A stretch of 64,000 nt of DNA from an uncultured Porphyromonadaceae bacterium. Its GTDB lineage: Bacteria > Bacteroidota > Bacteroidia > Bacteroidales > Muribaculaceae. Location: NCBI GenBank assembly GCA_900548705.1, contig URLF01000001.1:6591-70590 (forward strand), in the 5' to 3' direction. A program made the translations under genes and the position numbers. Each line of letters begins with the position of its first letter. The first letter of the stretch is position 1. The notes beneath the pieces are model-generated. The model worked only from the letters and a program-made list of their open reading frames with translations. It searched no databases and was not told the origin of the DNA. Below, piece after piece: positions 9,593 to 18,218 of this stretch.

Positions 9593-10090
9593 TTAGTTTT
9601 CAGTCATAAAATCAGATTCATAGCTGTCAATCATCGGAAAGGCCTCGTCAATCTCCGCCTGGATATCCTGTCTGACATCCACCGCGCAATCGCCGAATTC
9701 ACGCATGTCTGAGGTGAGCTGACGCAACACGGCATCTTCATCCGTAACCTTTTTCCCGTTGATGTATGCTATGCAGGTCGAGTCAACCGCCAGACGAGGG
9801 GACAGGAAATGACTAAACCCTATTGTAGCCATCACGGCAATCGCGGCAGCCACACCGGCTGCGGGCCACCAGAGTTTACGCGTATCACGGCTTTTCACAG
9901 CTACCGCCGGTTTTTTGAATCCCATCAAGGCCCGGGCTTCATCAATGGCAGGATGATGATAGCCGGTATGGGCAATCATATTCCTGAGCTGCAATTCCTC
10001 GCTATCGGAGAGCGAACAATCGAAATATCTGTCAATCAGCTCCAGCAGTCGGGGCAAAGTGGTGTTGCCGGTCTTCATAAGTTCAGACAT
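9593..10090 (-). CDS. Putative single-span membrane anti-sigma factor
   Basis: A 165-residue protein: about 75 cytoplasmic residues, one membrane helix (WWPAAGVAAAIAVMATIGF, about 75-93), and a periplasmic domain. The layout and the gene order (directly after an ECF sigma gene, starting inside its last codons) are those of anti-sigma factors. The N-terminal part (LIDRYFDCSLSDSEELQLRN) resembles the short N-terminal region of Bacteroidota regulators downstream of ECF sigma genes. No FecR domain is visible, so it is probably not part of a TonB-dependent signalling pathway. Start chosen at the ATG at 10090, which overlaps the sigma stop; an ATG four codons later is possible. Role is inferred from context. 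Confidence 0.65.
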   Translation of the reverse strand: MSELMKTGNTTLPRLLELIDRYFDCSLSDSEELQLRNMIAHTGYHHPAIDEARALMGFKKPAVAVKSRDTRKLWWPAAGVAAAIAVMATIGFSHFLSPRLAVDSTCIAYINGKKVTDEDAVLRQLTSDMREFGDCAVDVRQDIQAEIDEAFPMIDSYESDFMTEN

Positions 10091-10586
10091 GATTTGTTTT
10101 ACGGTAAAGTTCACGAATTGCCTTCCGGGCGCGGCTGAGTGTCATCCTGACATTCTCCTGACTCATCCCCAGGGTGGCGGCGATTTCGGGATAACCAATT
10201 CCTTCGATGTCATGGAGACGGAAAACCTGATACTGGGTATCATTCAGCACCTGTCGGCTGAGCCTGACTACTGCCTCATATGTCTCCTGTTGTTCCCTCT
10301 CCGCGTCTGAATCATCGATAGGGTCATTTTCCACACAGTCATCCATAGCGACATTGGGATGGGCTCTTTTAGCCCGGAAGAAATCTATGGCATTGTTTCT
10401 GACAGCCGTGTAGCTCAGCTTCATCGCCTCAGATTCGTTCCTCACATCATGGTGTCTCGCCCATAGACGGCAAAATGCGTCGTGGAGTATATCCTCGGCA
10501 TTGTCAGAACCGGCAATGCCGGCGGCAACGCCCCGTAGCGAAGCCCGGAAACGCATGAATGTCGATGTGAGGATGTCGGATTTCAT
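10083..10586 (-). CDS. ECF-type RNA polymerase sigma-70 factor
   Basis: A 167-residue alternative sigma factor. Region 2 (about 10-75) contains AEDILHDAFCRLWARHHDV, the -10 recognition and core-binding segment. Region 4 (about 105-160) holds an HTH with GIGYPEIAATLGMSQENVRMTLSRARKAI, the typical ECF signature. An acidic linker (DDCVENDPIDDSDAE) joins them. It heads an operon with a membrane regulator, a secreted small protein and an outer-membrane barrel, suggesting an envelope-stress or surface-remodelling regulon. It is separated from the upstream HMA-AraC gene by a terminator. Autoregulation is likely but no operator is evident. Confidence 0.92.
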   Translation of the reverse strand: MKSDILTSTFMRFRASLRGVAAGIAGSDNAEDILHDAFCRLWARHHDVRNESEAMKLSYTAVRNNAIDFFRAKRAHPNVAMDDCVENDPIDDSDAEREQQETYEAVVRLSRQVLNDTQYQVFRLHDIEGIGYPEIAATLGMSQENVRMTLSRARKAIRELYRKTNHV

Positions 10587-10641
10587 TTCACCAATATAAC
10601 GGGAGGACAGGCAATGTGTAACAGCCCAAGTATGTTTTTCT

Positions 10642-10681
10642 GTAAAAAATATCCCCCTCGACTTTATTAGCCTGGGGGATA
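10642..10681 (-). terminator. Terminator of the HMA-AraC regulator gene
   Basis: On the minus strand TATCCCCC and GGGGGATA form a stem around a 16-base loop, followed by a run of six T. It lies just after the stop codon at 10689. Confidence 0.8.
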
Positions 10682-10688
10682 AGCATTA

Positions 10689-11249
10689 TCAGACTTGTGT
10701 TATGGGGGTGCGGTCGTTCTGTCCTTGGCGCAGGTATTGTGACGGAGTCAGGCCGGTGACCTCCTTGAACTGGCGTGACAGATGCGAGACGGAGGAGTAA
10801 CCTGTAAGGTCTGCGATTTCACTGACGCTCATCTGGTTGTAGCTCATCAATTCCTTCACAAGCTCAATCTTTTGGGCGATGAAATATTTTTCAATCGTCC
10901 GGCCCTCCTGGGCGGAGAAAATGCGGCTGGCTGTGTCATAGGTAATGTCCATATGCTTCTCAAGACAGGCTGAGAGATTTAGCGGACAATCGCGTTCGAT
11001 ACGGACATGACGTATGATGGTCTTCTTGATATTCTCGACAATCATTGCGTTGCGGTCTGAAATCCTTTCGAAACCATCCGCCTCAAGTTCGCTGTCAAGT
11101 GCGTCAAGGGAAATTTTCTTGAACTCATCATCCGGGATCCTCACAGACCCGAGCATCACCTCGGCATTCTGAATTCCAAGTTTTTTCAAAATGGTTTCCA
11201 CAGCCCTCATACAATGGCGGCACACCATATTCTTTATCATTATTTCCAT
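10689..11249 (-). CDS. AraC-family regulator with N-terminal HMA-like metal domain
   Basis: A 186-residue predicted metal-responsive transcription factor. Residues 1-65 resemble a heavy-metal-associated fold with NMVCRHCMRAV (Cys10, Cys13). Residues about 85-180 are an AraC/XylS DNA-binding domain with two HTH motifs (MSVSEIADLTGYSSVSHLSR and FKEVTGLTPSQYLR). Bacteroidota carry this architecture near metal P-type ATPases and efflux genes, which supports copper or related metal sensing. It is its own transcription unit, bounded by hairpin terminators on both sides. The HMA permease at 6575-7870 is the nearest metal gene and the likely target, but this is inference. Confidence 0.82.
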   Translation of the reverse strand: MEIMIKNMVCRHCMRAVETILKKLGIQNAEVMLGSVRIPDDEFKKISLDALDSELEADGFERISDRNAMIVENIKKTIIRHVRIERDCPLNLSACLEKHMDITYDTASRIFSAQEGRTIEKYFIAQKIELVKELMSYNQMSVSEIADLTGYSSVSHLSRQFKEVTGLTPSQYLRQGQNDRTPITQV

Positions 11250-11277
11250 AGTAACGGGAATGTGAATGGGTAAAATT

Positions 11278-11311
11278 CAGGGACATCGCCGGGCGCCCGG
11301 CGATGTCCCTG
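11278..11311 (-). terminator. Terminator of the gyrA-TPR operon (perfect 34-base palindrome)
   Basis: Positions 11278-11311 read the same on both strands with no loop mismatch; the core is GCCGGGCGCCCGGC. It follows the minus-strand TPR gene by about 30 bases and has T-rich flanks on both sides. A terminator is the simplest reading; a protein-binding dyad is possible. Confidence 0.7.
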
Positions 11312-11341
11312 AAAAAAGGTTGACGGAAAAATCCCGACAGA

Positions 11342-12553
11342 TTACATAGCTCTCACGCGCTCAAGATTGGCTTCGTCACCAACCTTGTAGTAAATCGAGC
11401 GGAGAAGAGTCAGGCAATCAGTAAGATTCTCGTTGATTTGGTAAGCCTTTTCAAGATAACCTGCGGCCTCACGGTAGAGGGGGAAGGTACGTTCCTGACA
11501 GAACTTCTCATATTCGGCCTGCGAGACATTCGCGCCCTCGTTCTGGTCGATGGCATCAGCTTCCTGGCAAAGCTTGTAGGCATACTGGAAGAGAGCGTTG
11601 GCATTGTTGGCATCGAGGTCGATAGCTTTCTTGTAGAGAGCCTTGGCCTCGTCAGACTTGCTCTGCTGATCAAGTATGATACCCTTCAGGAAATAAACCT
11701 GGCCGTTGTTGGGATCCTTGGCGATGTATGGCTCAAGGAGTTCGGAAGCCTTGTCATATTCCTTCTTGTCGAGGTAGTTGTTGATCATGGTGCCGAGGTA
11801 GCTGTTCTCGGGATATACCTCATAAGCAGCCTGCGCGATTTCAGCCGCCTTGGCGAGGTCCTTCATCTGGGTCGCGGAAGTGATGGCGTAGTCATAGGCT
11901 TCTTTCTTGTTATAACCCAGCTTGATAGCCTCCAGGAAGCTGTCAAGGGCAGGCGCGGGATTGTTGGCCAGAGAGTAGGCGCAACCGGTGTAGAACTCAT
12001 ACATGCCGACGATGGTATCAGGCTGAGCCTTGAGGCCGGCTTTCGCGAAACGCTCATCCTTGGGGAGATTGATGAACAAAGTCCATGCCTCGGCAGCCTT
12101 GGCGTAATCGTGGGCATCATTGTAGAACCACTGGCCGGCATCTGCTGTCAGGGTATAGTTGTTGACAATCTGCTTGAGAATATCTTTGGAGTATTTGGTC
12201 TTGACCTTACCTTTGGCATCGGCCACAGAATCGAGAGGGAGAGCCTTCTGGAGGTACTCGAAACCGTCAAGCACGAACTGGGCAGCCTGGGGGGCATTGA
12301 GCTCGCCGGTAACGCGCTGCATCGCGGCTGCGTTGTTGACAAAATCCAGGGCGCCCTTTCCGGCCACATACCAGGTCTGGGCCTGATTGGCGGATTCCGG
12401 ATTGGTGAATGCCGGTGTCAGGGTCTCGATAGCCTTCGGATACGAGGCCACATCTCCTTTGAGCTGATGCTCCACATCCTTGACGACCTGCATCTGGGCT
12501 GACATGGAACCCACTGCAAGACAGGCAAGACCTAAGATGCTTATTTTCTTCAT
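11342..12553 (-). CDS. Secreted tetratricopeptide repeat protein
   Basis: A 403-residue periplasmic or envelope protein with a signal peptide (MKKISILGLACLAVGSMSA). Alpha-helical repeats run through the mature chain; the clearest TPR units are around 245-330 (AAEIAQAAYEVYPENSYLG, ASELLEPYIAKDPNNGQVYF, AKALYKKAIDLDANNANALF). A last unit near 370-400 contains YLEKAYQINENLTDCLTLLR. It probably serves as a protein-interaction scaffold; no enzymatic motif is seen. It lies 33 bases downstream of gyrA on the same strand without a terminator, so the two are probably cotranscribed, a common arrangement in Bacteroidales. Confidence 0.88.
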   Translation of the reverse strand: MKKISILGLACLAVGSMSAQMQVVKDVEHQLKGDVASYPKAIETLTPAFTNPESANQAQTWYVAGKGALDFVNNAAAMQRVTGELNAPQAAQFVLDGFEYLQKALPLDSVADAKGKVKTKYSKDILKQIVNNYTLTADAGQWFYNDAHDYAKAAEAWTLFINLPKDERFAKAGLKAQPDTIVGMYEFYTGCAYSLANNPAPALDSFLEAIKLGYNKKEAYDYAITSATQMKDLAKAAEIAQAAYEVYPENSYLGTMINNYLDKKEYDKASELLEPYIAKDPNNGQVYFLKGIILDQQSKSDEAKALYKKAIDLDANNANALFQYAYKLCQEADAIDQNEGANVSQAEYEKFCQERTFPLYREAAGYLEKAYQINENLTDCLTLLRSIYYKVGDEANLERVRAM

Positions 12554-12586
12554 GACGAAAAAGTTTTATGATATGTATAAGGTAAT

Positions 12587-15178
12587 TTATTCTTCGTTGT
12601 CCTCGTCGTTAACAACATCGTCGGTGTCGTCAATGTTCTCATCCACCTCATCTTCATCGATATCGTCGATAGAATTGTCTACCGGCTCATCAAGAATCTC
12701 CGGATTCTCGATGGCTTCCAGAGCCTCCTCCTCGGGATCTGTATCGACGCAGCAAACTGAGGCAATCTCGTCGCCACGTTTGTCGAGGTTGATGATGCGG
12801 ACACCCTGTGTGGCGCGACCCATCACACGGATATCGGCAACACGGATACGGAGAGTGATGCCCGAACGGTTGATAATCATCAGGTCGTTCTCGTCGGTCA
12901 CGCTCTTGATGGCCACCAGTTTGCCGGTCTTTTCGGTGACATTCATCGTCTTGACACCCTTTCCGCCACGGTTTGTTATACGGTAGCCTTCGATGTCAGA
13001 ACGTTTGCCATATCCGTTTTCTGAAACGACCATCACTGTATGGTTGTCATCGGGAGCCATGCAGACCATTCCGATCACTTCATCATCGCCGCCATCGAGA
13101 CGCATGCCACGGACACCGCCGGTGACACGTCCCATCTGACGGACGGTAGACTCGTTGAAGCGGATGGCACGTCCGTTGCGGTTGGCCATCAGTATCTCGC
13201 AGTTGCCGTCGGTCAGCTCCACTCCGATAAGCTTGTCCTCTTCGCGGAGGATAATGGCTTTCTTACCCTTGATGTTGATGCGGGCATACTCGGTAAGCGA
13301 AGTCTTTTTGATTTGTCCGAGACGGGTGGCGAACACAAGGTTGTGGGACGCGGTGAACTCGGTATCGTCGAGATTCTTGATTTTGATGAATGCGTTGACC
13401 GAATCTCCCGGCTCGATATTGAGCAGATTCTGAATGGCACGTCCCTTGGTATTCTTGGCTCCTTCGGGAAGCTCGTAGACCTTCATCTTGTAGACCATAC
13501 CCTTCTGGGTGAAGAAGAGCAGATTGTTGTGCATCGACGCAGGGTAGATGTACTCGATGAAATCCTCTTCTCGGGTGTTTGAGCCGCGTGAACCCACGCC
13601 GCCTCTGTTCTGGGCGCGGAATTCCGAGAGGGGAGTACGCTTGATATAGCCGAGGTGGGAGATGGTGATAATCATCTCGTCATCGGCATAGAAATCTTCC
13701 GCGTTGAAATCGCCGGCGGCATATTCGATTTTAGTGCGGCGTTCGTTGCCGAAGCGGTCACGGATTTCAAGCAGCTCATCCTTGATGACATTGCGGCATA
13801 CGGAGTCGTCGCTGAGGATAAGCTCAAGGCGAGCGATGAGCTGCTTCAATTCTTCGTACTGGGCGTGGAGCTTGTCCTGCTCCAGGCCGGTAAGCTGACG
13901 AAGACGCATGTCGACGATTGCCTGGGTCTGGGGGTCGGTCAGTCCGAACCGTTCGGTAAGGGTCTGACGGGCCGCATCGGGGGATTCGGCATGACGGATT
14001 ATACGGATAACCTCGTCTATGTTGTCACACGCGATGATGAGTCCTTCGAGGATATGAGCACGTTCCTGCGCCTTCCGAAGCTCGAACTGAGTGCGGCGAA
14101 TCACCACATCGTGACGATGGTCGACAAACGCGCCGACAATCTCTTTGAGGTTGAGCAGACGGGGACGACCGTTAACCAAAGCCACATTGTTGACCGAGAA
14201 GGTGGACTGCATCGGTGTCATCTTGTAGAGCTTGTTCAGGACAACATTTGCGTTGGCGTCCTGACGGAGCTTGATGACGATACGCATCCCCTTGTAATCG
14301 CTCTCGTCATTGAGGTCGGCGATTCCTTCGAGTTTCTTCTCAGTTACAAGTTCGGCTATATATTTAATGAGTTCGGCCTTGTTGACACCATAGGGAATTT
14401 CGTGGACGACAATCACCTCGTGATCCTTCTCCTGCTCGATGTCAGCGTTGGCACGGATGACGATACGACCGCGACCGGTCTCATAAGCCTCTTTCACGCC
14501 ATTCGTTCCGAAAATCGTTCCACCGGTAGGGAAATCCGGAGCCGGAATCACCTTCATGAGGTCGGCAATCGAGATTTCTGGATTATCGATGTAGGCGACG
14601 CAGGCGTTGATTGACTCGGAGAGATTGTGGGTCGGCATATTGGTGGCCATACCTACGGCGATACCCGACGCTCCGTTGACCAGGAGGTTGGGGATACGGG
14701 TGGGGAGCACCACCGGTTCCTTTCGGGCATTGTCATATGTCGGCTGGAAATCGACGGTCTCGCTGTCAATGTCGCGGAGCATCTCCTCTCCGATTTTCTG
14801 GAGACGTACCTCGGTATAACGCATGGCCGCAGGGCCGTCGCCGTCAATCGAGCCAAAGTTGCCATGGCCGTCAACGAGGCATTCGCGCATCGCCCACCAC
14901 TGGGCCATACGGACGATTGTGCCATAAATTGAGGAGTCGCCGTGGGGATGATATTTACCCATTACCTCTCCGACAGCGTTGGCGGCCTTCTTGTGGGCCT
15001 TATCTGAAGTGTTGCCCATAACGTTCATACCGTAAAGCACACGGCGGTGTACAGGCTTGAGTCCGTCACGGACGTCGGGAAGGGCACGCGAAACGATGAC
15101 CGACATCGAATAATCGATGTAGGCCGACTTCATTTCGTTTTCGATGTTAATCTTGATAATGCGGTCTTCGTCGAGCAT
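12587..15178 (-). CDS. gyrA: DNA gyrase subunit A
   Basis: Cuts and reseals DNA in the ATP-dependent supercoiling reaction with GyrB. The 863-residue protein has the breakage-reunion domain (about 1-500) with catalytic Tyr121 in [10 protein letters not shown], then a C-terminal six-bladed beta-pinwheel with several R-G-K/GG repeats and a GyrA-box-like segment (NTKGRAIQN). The tail (about 800-863) is very acidic. The quinolone-determining region reads [14 protein letters not shown]: Ser82 equals E. coli Ser83, but Gly86 stands where E. coli has Asp87. Start chosen at ATG 15178 (MLDEDRI), as upstream residues do not match the family. A -7 element lies at 15273-15280. Confidence 0.98.
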   Translation of the reverse strand: MLDEDRIIKINIENEMKSAYIDYSMSVIVSRALPDVRDGLKPVHRRVLYGMNVMGNTSDKAHKKAANAVGEVMGKYHPHGDSSIYGTIVRMAQWWAMRECLVDGHGNFGSIDGDGPAAMRYTEVRLQKIGEEMLRDIDSETVDFQPTYDNARKEPVVLPTRIPNLLVNGASGIAVGMATNMPTHNLSESINACVAYIDNPEISIADLMKVIPAPDFPTGGTIFGTNGVKEAYETGRGRIVIRANADIEQEKDHEVIVVHEIPYGVNKAELIKYIAELVTEKKLEGIADLNDESDYKGMRIVIKLRQDANANVVLNKLYKMTPMQSTFSVNNVALVNGRPRLLNLKEIVGAFVDHRHDVVIRRTQFELRKAQERAHILEGLIIACDNIDEVIRIIRHAESPDAARQTLTERFGLTDPQTQAIVDMRLRQLTGLEQDKLHAQYEELKQLIARLELILSDDSVCRNVIKDELLEIRDRFGNERRTKIEYAAGDFNAEDFYADDEMIITISHLGYIKRTPLSEFRAQNRGGVGSRGSNTREEDFIEYIYPASMHNNLLFFTQKGMVYKMKVYELPEGAKNTKGRAIQNLLNIEPGDSVNAFIKIKNLDDTEFTASHNLVFATRLGQIKKTSLTEYARINIKGKKAIILREEDKLIGVELTDGNCEILMANRNGRAIRFNESTVRQMGRVTGGVRGMRLDGGDDEVIGMVCMAPDDNHTVMVVSENGYGKRSDIEGYRITNRGGKGVKTMNVTEKTGKLVAIKSVTDENDLMIINRSGITLRIRVADIRVMGRATQGVRIINLDKRGDEIASVCCVDTDPEEEALEAIENPEILDEPVDNSIDDIDEDEVDENIDDTDDVVNDEDNEE

Positions 15179-15272
15179 AATAATGTTAAAGCTGTATGAA
15201 TTAGCGCTTTGTCCCGTCACGCGGGAGAAGGGAGAGATTCCGGGGGATGCGCCGCTCCGCCGAAATAACTTA

Positions 15273-15280
15273 CAAAGATA
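15273..15280 (-). promoter_or_regulatory. -7 element of gyrA
   Basis: TATCTTTG on the minus strand, about 95 bases upstream of the gyrA start. It lies back to back with the clpC -7 element; only 23 bases separate them. Confidence 0.5.
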
Positions 15281-15303
15281 GTCATTTTTCGCGAAAGAAT
15301 TGT

Positions 15304-15311
15304 TATATTTG
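15304..15311 (+). promoter_or_regulatory. -7 element of clpC
   Basis: TATATTTG on the plus strand, giving a leader of about 150 bases before the clpC ATG at 15468. The -33 match is weak. No other structure was recognised in the gap. Confidence 0.5.
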
Positions 15312-15467
15312 CATCAGAAATCATTTCCGATAAGTACGACACGTTTCATTTAAGGATTTTTAAGCCCGCGGGCGACCAAGTGGAATACAATTTGGCACAC
15401 TCTTTGCCGTTAAGAAGTAACATATCCACGAAACAAAGAATCCATTTTCAATTAAGAAAGGAGATAA

Positions 15468-18080
15468 ATGGACATCAACTTCACCGAACAACTGAAAAAC
15501 ATCCTGGAACTCAGCCGTCAGGAGGCTGTGCGCCACAATAACGACATAATCAACCCGGAACATATGTTTCTGGCGATACTCGGCGACACCGGCTCCAAGG
15601 TGTTTTCCCTTCTGGAGAAAATATCCCGGAATGTCTCCGTCTACCAGCTACGCCAACAGCTCGACGACTCACTCTTCGACACCTCGTCAGGCCGTATCGG
15701 TGGGGATGTGACCGCCAGCGACCTCTGCAACAGGCTCATAAAGCTGTCTGTGCTTGAGGCCCGTATGCTCAAAAGCGAATCTGTCGATTCCATCCATCTG
15801 CTGCTTGCCATATTGCATAATCCCGAAGTACAGAGGATGAACTTCATCGTCCCCTTCCGTCAGGCCGGGATTGACTATCCTTCACTGCTCGCATTGCTCC
15901 AGAACAAGGCTGACGCACCGCGTGGGGGAGCAGCATTCCCCGACGACGATGATGACGAGGAGGAGGAACACAACTCGGAGCCGACACCCAGGCAGCGTCC
16001 GGCTGAAGACCGAAGCGCACGTCAGGCCGCCAAAGCACGCGGGAACAATGACACTCCCACACTTGACAAATTCGGCAACGACATGACCCGTGCCGCCGAG
16101 GATGGGAGACTTGACCCCGTGGTAGGCCGCGAGGTTGAAATCGAGCGTCTCGCCCAGATTCTCAGCCGCCGAAAGAAGAACAATCCGGTTCTTATCGGAG
16201 AGCCTGGAGTCGGCAAGTCGGCCATTGTGGAGGGTCTGGCGCTCCGTATCGTGCAGCGCAAGGTTTCACGCATCCTCTTCGACAAGAGGGTAGTGTCGCT
16301 TGATATGGCCTCGCTTGTGGCCGGCACAAAATACCGTGGCCAGTTTGAGGAACGCGTCAAGGCGATTCTCAACGAGCTTTCGAAGAATCCCAATGTGATA
16401 CTCTTCATCGACGAGCTCCACACAATCGTCGGAGCGGGTAACTCAGCCGGACAGATGGATGCGGCCAACCTGCTCAAACCGGCTCTCGCACGCGGTGAAA
16501 TCCAATGCATCGGAGCCACGACCCTTGACGAGTACCGCAAGAACATCGAGAAGGATGGCGCACTGGAGCGTCGTTTCCAGAAAGTGATGGTCGAGCCAAC
16601 CACTCCCGAAGAGACCCTCCAGATTCTCAACAATATCAAGGACAAATATGAGGCTCACCATAATGTGAACTTCACCGATGACGCGCTAAAGGCTTGTGTA
16701 AGCCTGACGGAGCGTTATATTTCCGACCGCAATTTCCCCGACAAGGCCATTGACGCGCTTGACGAGGCCGGTTCACGCGCCCACATAACCAATATCGTGG
16801 TTCCGCAGGAAATCGAGCAGCTCGAAAAGGAAATCGTCGAAGCCGGGGCATCGAAACTCGCTGCCGCGCAGTCACAGAATTTCGAGAAAGCAGCATCTTT
16901 CCGTGACAAGGAACAGACCCTCAAACAGCAACTCGCAGAAGCCAACGAGCGTTGGGAGAAACAGCTTGAGGCGGACAAGGTGACAGTCGACGAGGAGAAA
17001 GTGGCAGAGGTGGTAGCCATGATGACCGGCGTGCCGGTTCAGCGCATAGCCCAGGCCGAAGGTTCGCGCCTGCGGGAGATGGCCCCCAAACTCAAAGGGG
17101 ACATCATCGGCCAGGATGGCGCGATTGACAAGATTGTGAAAGCCATCCAGCGTAACAGGGTAGGGCTCAAAGACCCCAACAAGCCGATAGGAACCTTTAT
17201 GTTCCTCGGGCCGACCGGTGTCGGCAAGACCCACCTCGCTAAAAAACTGGCTGAATACCTGTTTGACAGCGCAGACACCCTTATCCGTGTCGACATGAGC
17301 GAATATATGGAGAAATTCACGGTCAGCCGCCTTGTCGGCGAGCCTCCGGGATATGTCGGCTACGAGGAGGGAGGCCAGCTGACCGAGAAGGTGAGACGCA
17401 AGCCTTACTCTGTGGTGCTTCTGGATGAAATCGAGAAGGCTCACCCCGATGTGTTCAACCTCCTCCTGCAGGTATTGGATGAAGGCCGTCTGACCGACAG
17501 CCTCGGTCGTCATATCGACTTCAAGAACACCTTGATAATAATGACCTCCAATATCGGCACCCGCCAGCTCAAGGATTTCGGAGCGGGGGTAGGTTTCGCC
17601 ACCCGCGACGCGGTCAAGGAGAAGGAGCACAACGAATCCGTGATACAGAAAGCCCTCAACAAGGCGTTCGCGCCCGAGTTCCTCAACCGTATCGATGACA
17701 TCGTAATGTTTGACTCCCTTGACAAAGAAGCCATCTTCAAGATCATCGACATAGAGCTTCGTGGATTCCGCAACCGCCTTGAGATAATGGGCTACACCCT
17801 CGACATCTCCCCCGAAGCCAAGGAATTCATCGCCACCAAGGGCTATGACCAGCAATATGGCGCGCGTCCGCTGAAACGCTCTATCCAGAAATACCTTGAA
17901 GACCCGTTGGCCGAACTTATAATCAACTCCGAGCTTAAGCCCGGCGACACCATCAAAGTCGATTATGACAAGGAGACTGACAAAGTGCTGACCACAGTGG
18001 CAAAAGCGTTGCCCGCAGAAACCACTGCCACAGAGGCCTCCACGACGGCTCCGGCTGAAGAGGAGACTCCCCGCGACTGA
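15468..18080 (+). CDS. clpC: AAA+ unfoldase ClpC, Clp protease ATP-binding subunit
   Basis: A hexameric unfoldase that feeds substrates to ClpP or remodels aggregates. The 870 residues comprise two Clp-N repeats (about 1-150), an acidic low-complexity linker (158-168, DDDDDEEEE), AAA domain 1 with Walker A GEPGVGKS (244-251) and Walker B LFIDELH, a short UVR-like middle segment (about 440-490), AAA domain 2 with Walker A GPTGVGKT (581-588) and Walker [12 protein letters not shown], and the D2-small domain. The short middle domain distinguishes ClpC from ClpB. The C-terminal tail is Ala/Thr/Glu-rich. A terminator follows and htpG lies next, so two chaperones are adjacent. Confidence 0.95.
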   Translation: MDINFTEQLKNILELSRQEAVRHNNDIINPEHMFLAILGDTGSKVFSLLEKISRNVSVYQLRQQLDDSLFDTSSGRIGGDVTASDLCNRLIKLSVLEARMLKSESVDSIHLLLAILHNPEVQRMNFIVPFRQAGIDYPSLLALLQNKADAPRGGAAFPDDDDDEEEEHNSEPTPRQRPAEDRSARQAAKARGNNDTPTLDKFGNDMTRAAEDGRLDPVVGREVEIERLAQILSRRKKNNPVLIGEPGVGKSAIVEGLALRIVQRKVSRILFDKRVVSLDMASLVAGTKYRGQFEERVKAILNELSKNPNVILFIDELHTIVGAGNSAGQMDAANLLKPALARGEIQCIGATTLDEYRKNIEKDGALERRFQKVMVEPTTPEETLQILNNIKDKYEAHHNVNFTDDALKACVSLTERYISDRNFPDKAIDALDEAGSRAHITNIVVPQEIEQLEKEIVEAGASKLAAAQSQNFEKAASFRDKEQTLKQQLAEANERWEKQLEADKVTVDEEKVAEVVAMMTGVPVQRIAQAEGSRLREMAPKLKGDIIGQDGAIDKIVKAIQRNRVGLKDPNKPIGTFMFLGPTGVGKTHLAKKLAEYLFDSADTLIRVDMSEYMEKFTVSRLVGEPPGYVGYEEGGQLTEKVRRKPYSVVLLDEIEKAHPDVFNLLLQVLDEGRLTDSLGRHIDFKNTLIIMTSNIGTRQLKDFGAGVGFATRDAVKEKEHNESVIQKALNKAFAPEFLNRIDDIVMFDSLDKEAIFKIIDIELRGFRNRLEIMGYTLDISPEAKEFIATKGYDQQYGARPLKRSIQKYLEDPLAELIINSELKPGDTIKVDYDKETDKVLTTVAKALPAETTATEASTTAPAEEETPRD

Positions 18081-18113
18081 CAGATCCACTGACACCGATT
18101 AACAATTATTATA

Positions 18114-18148
18114 GAAAAATGCCAATCTTCGCGATTGGCATTTTTTTT
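18114..18148 (+). terminator. Rho-independent terminator after clpC
   Basis: GCCAATC (18121-18127) pairs with GATTGGC (18133-18139) around a five-base loop, flanked by an A run and a run of eight T. Confidence 0.9.
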
Positions 18149-18218
18149 GCAGTTTGTTATTATGGAGGGGAGAAACCACTCCGCCCTTAATGACAAAACT
18201 AAAAACTCGACATACAAA

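Noticed and set aside
11438..12502. Long plus-strand reading frame opposite the TPR gene
   Set aside because: It is the complement of a real gene, with no family signature of its own and no promoter.
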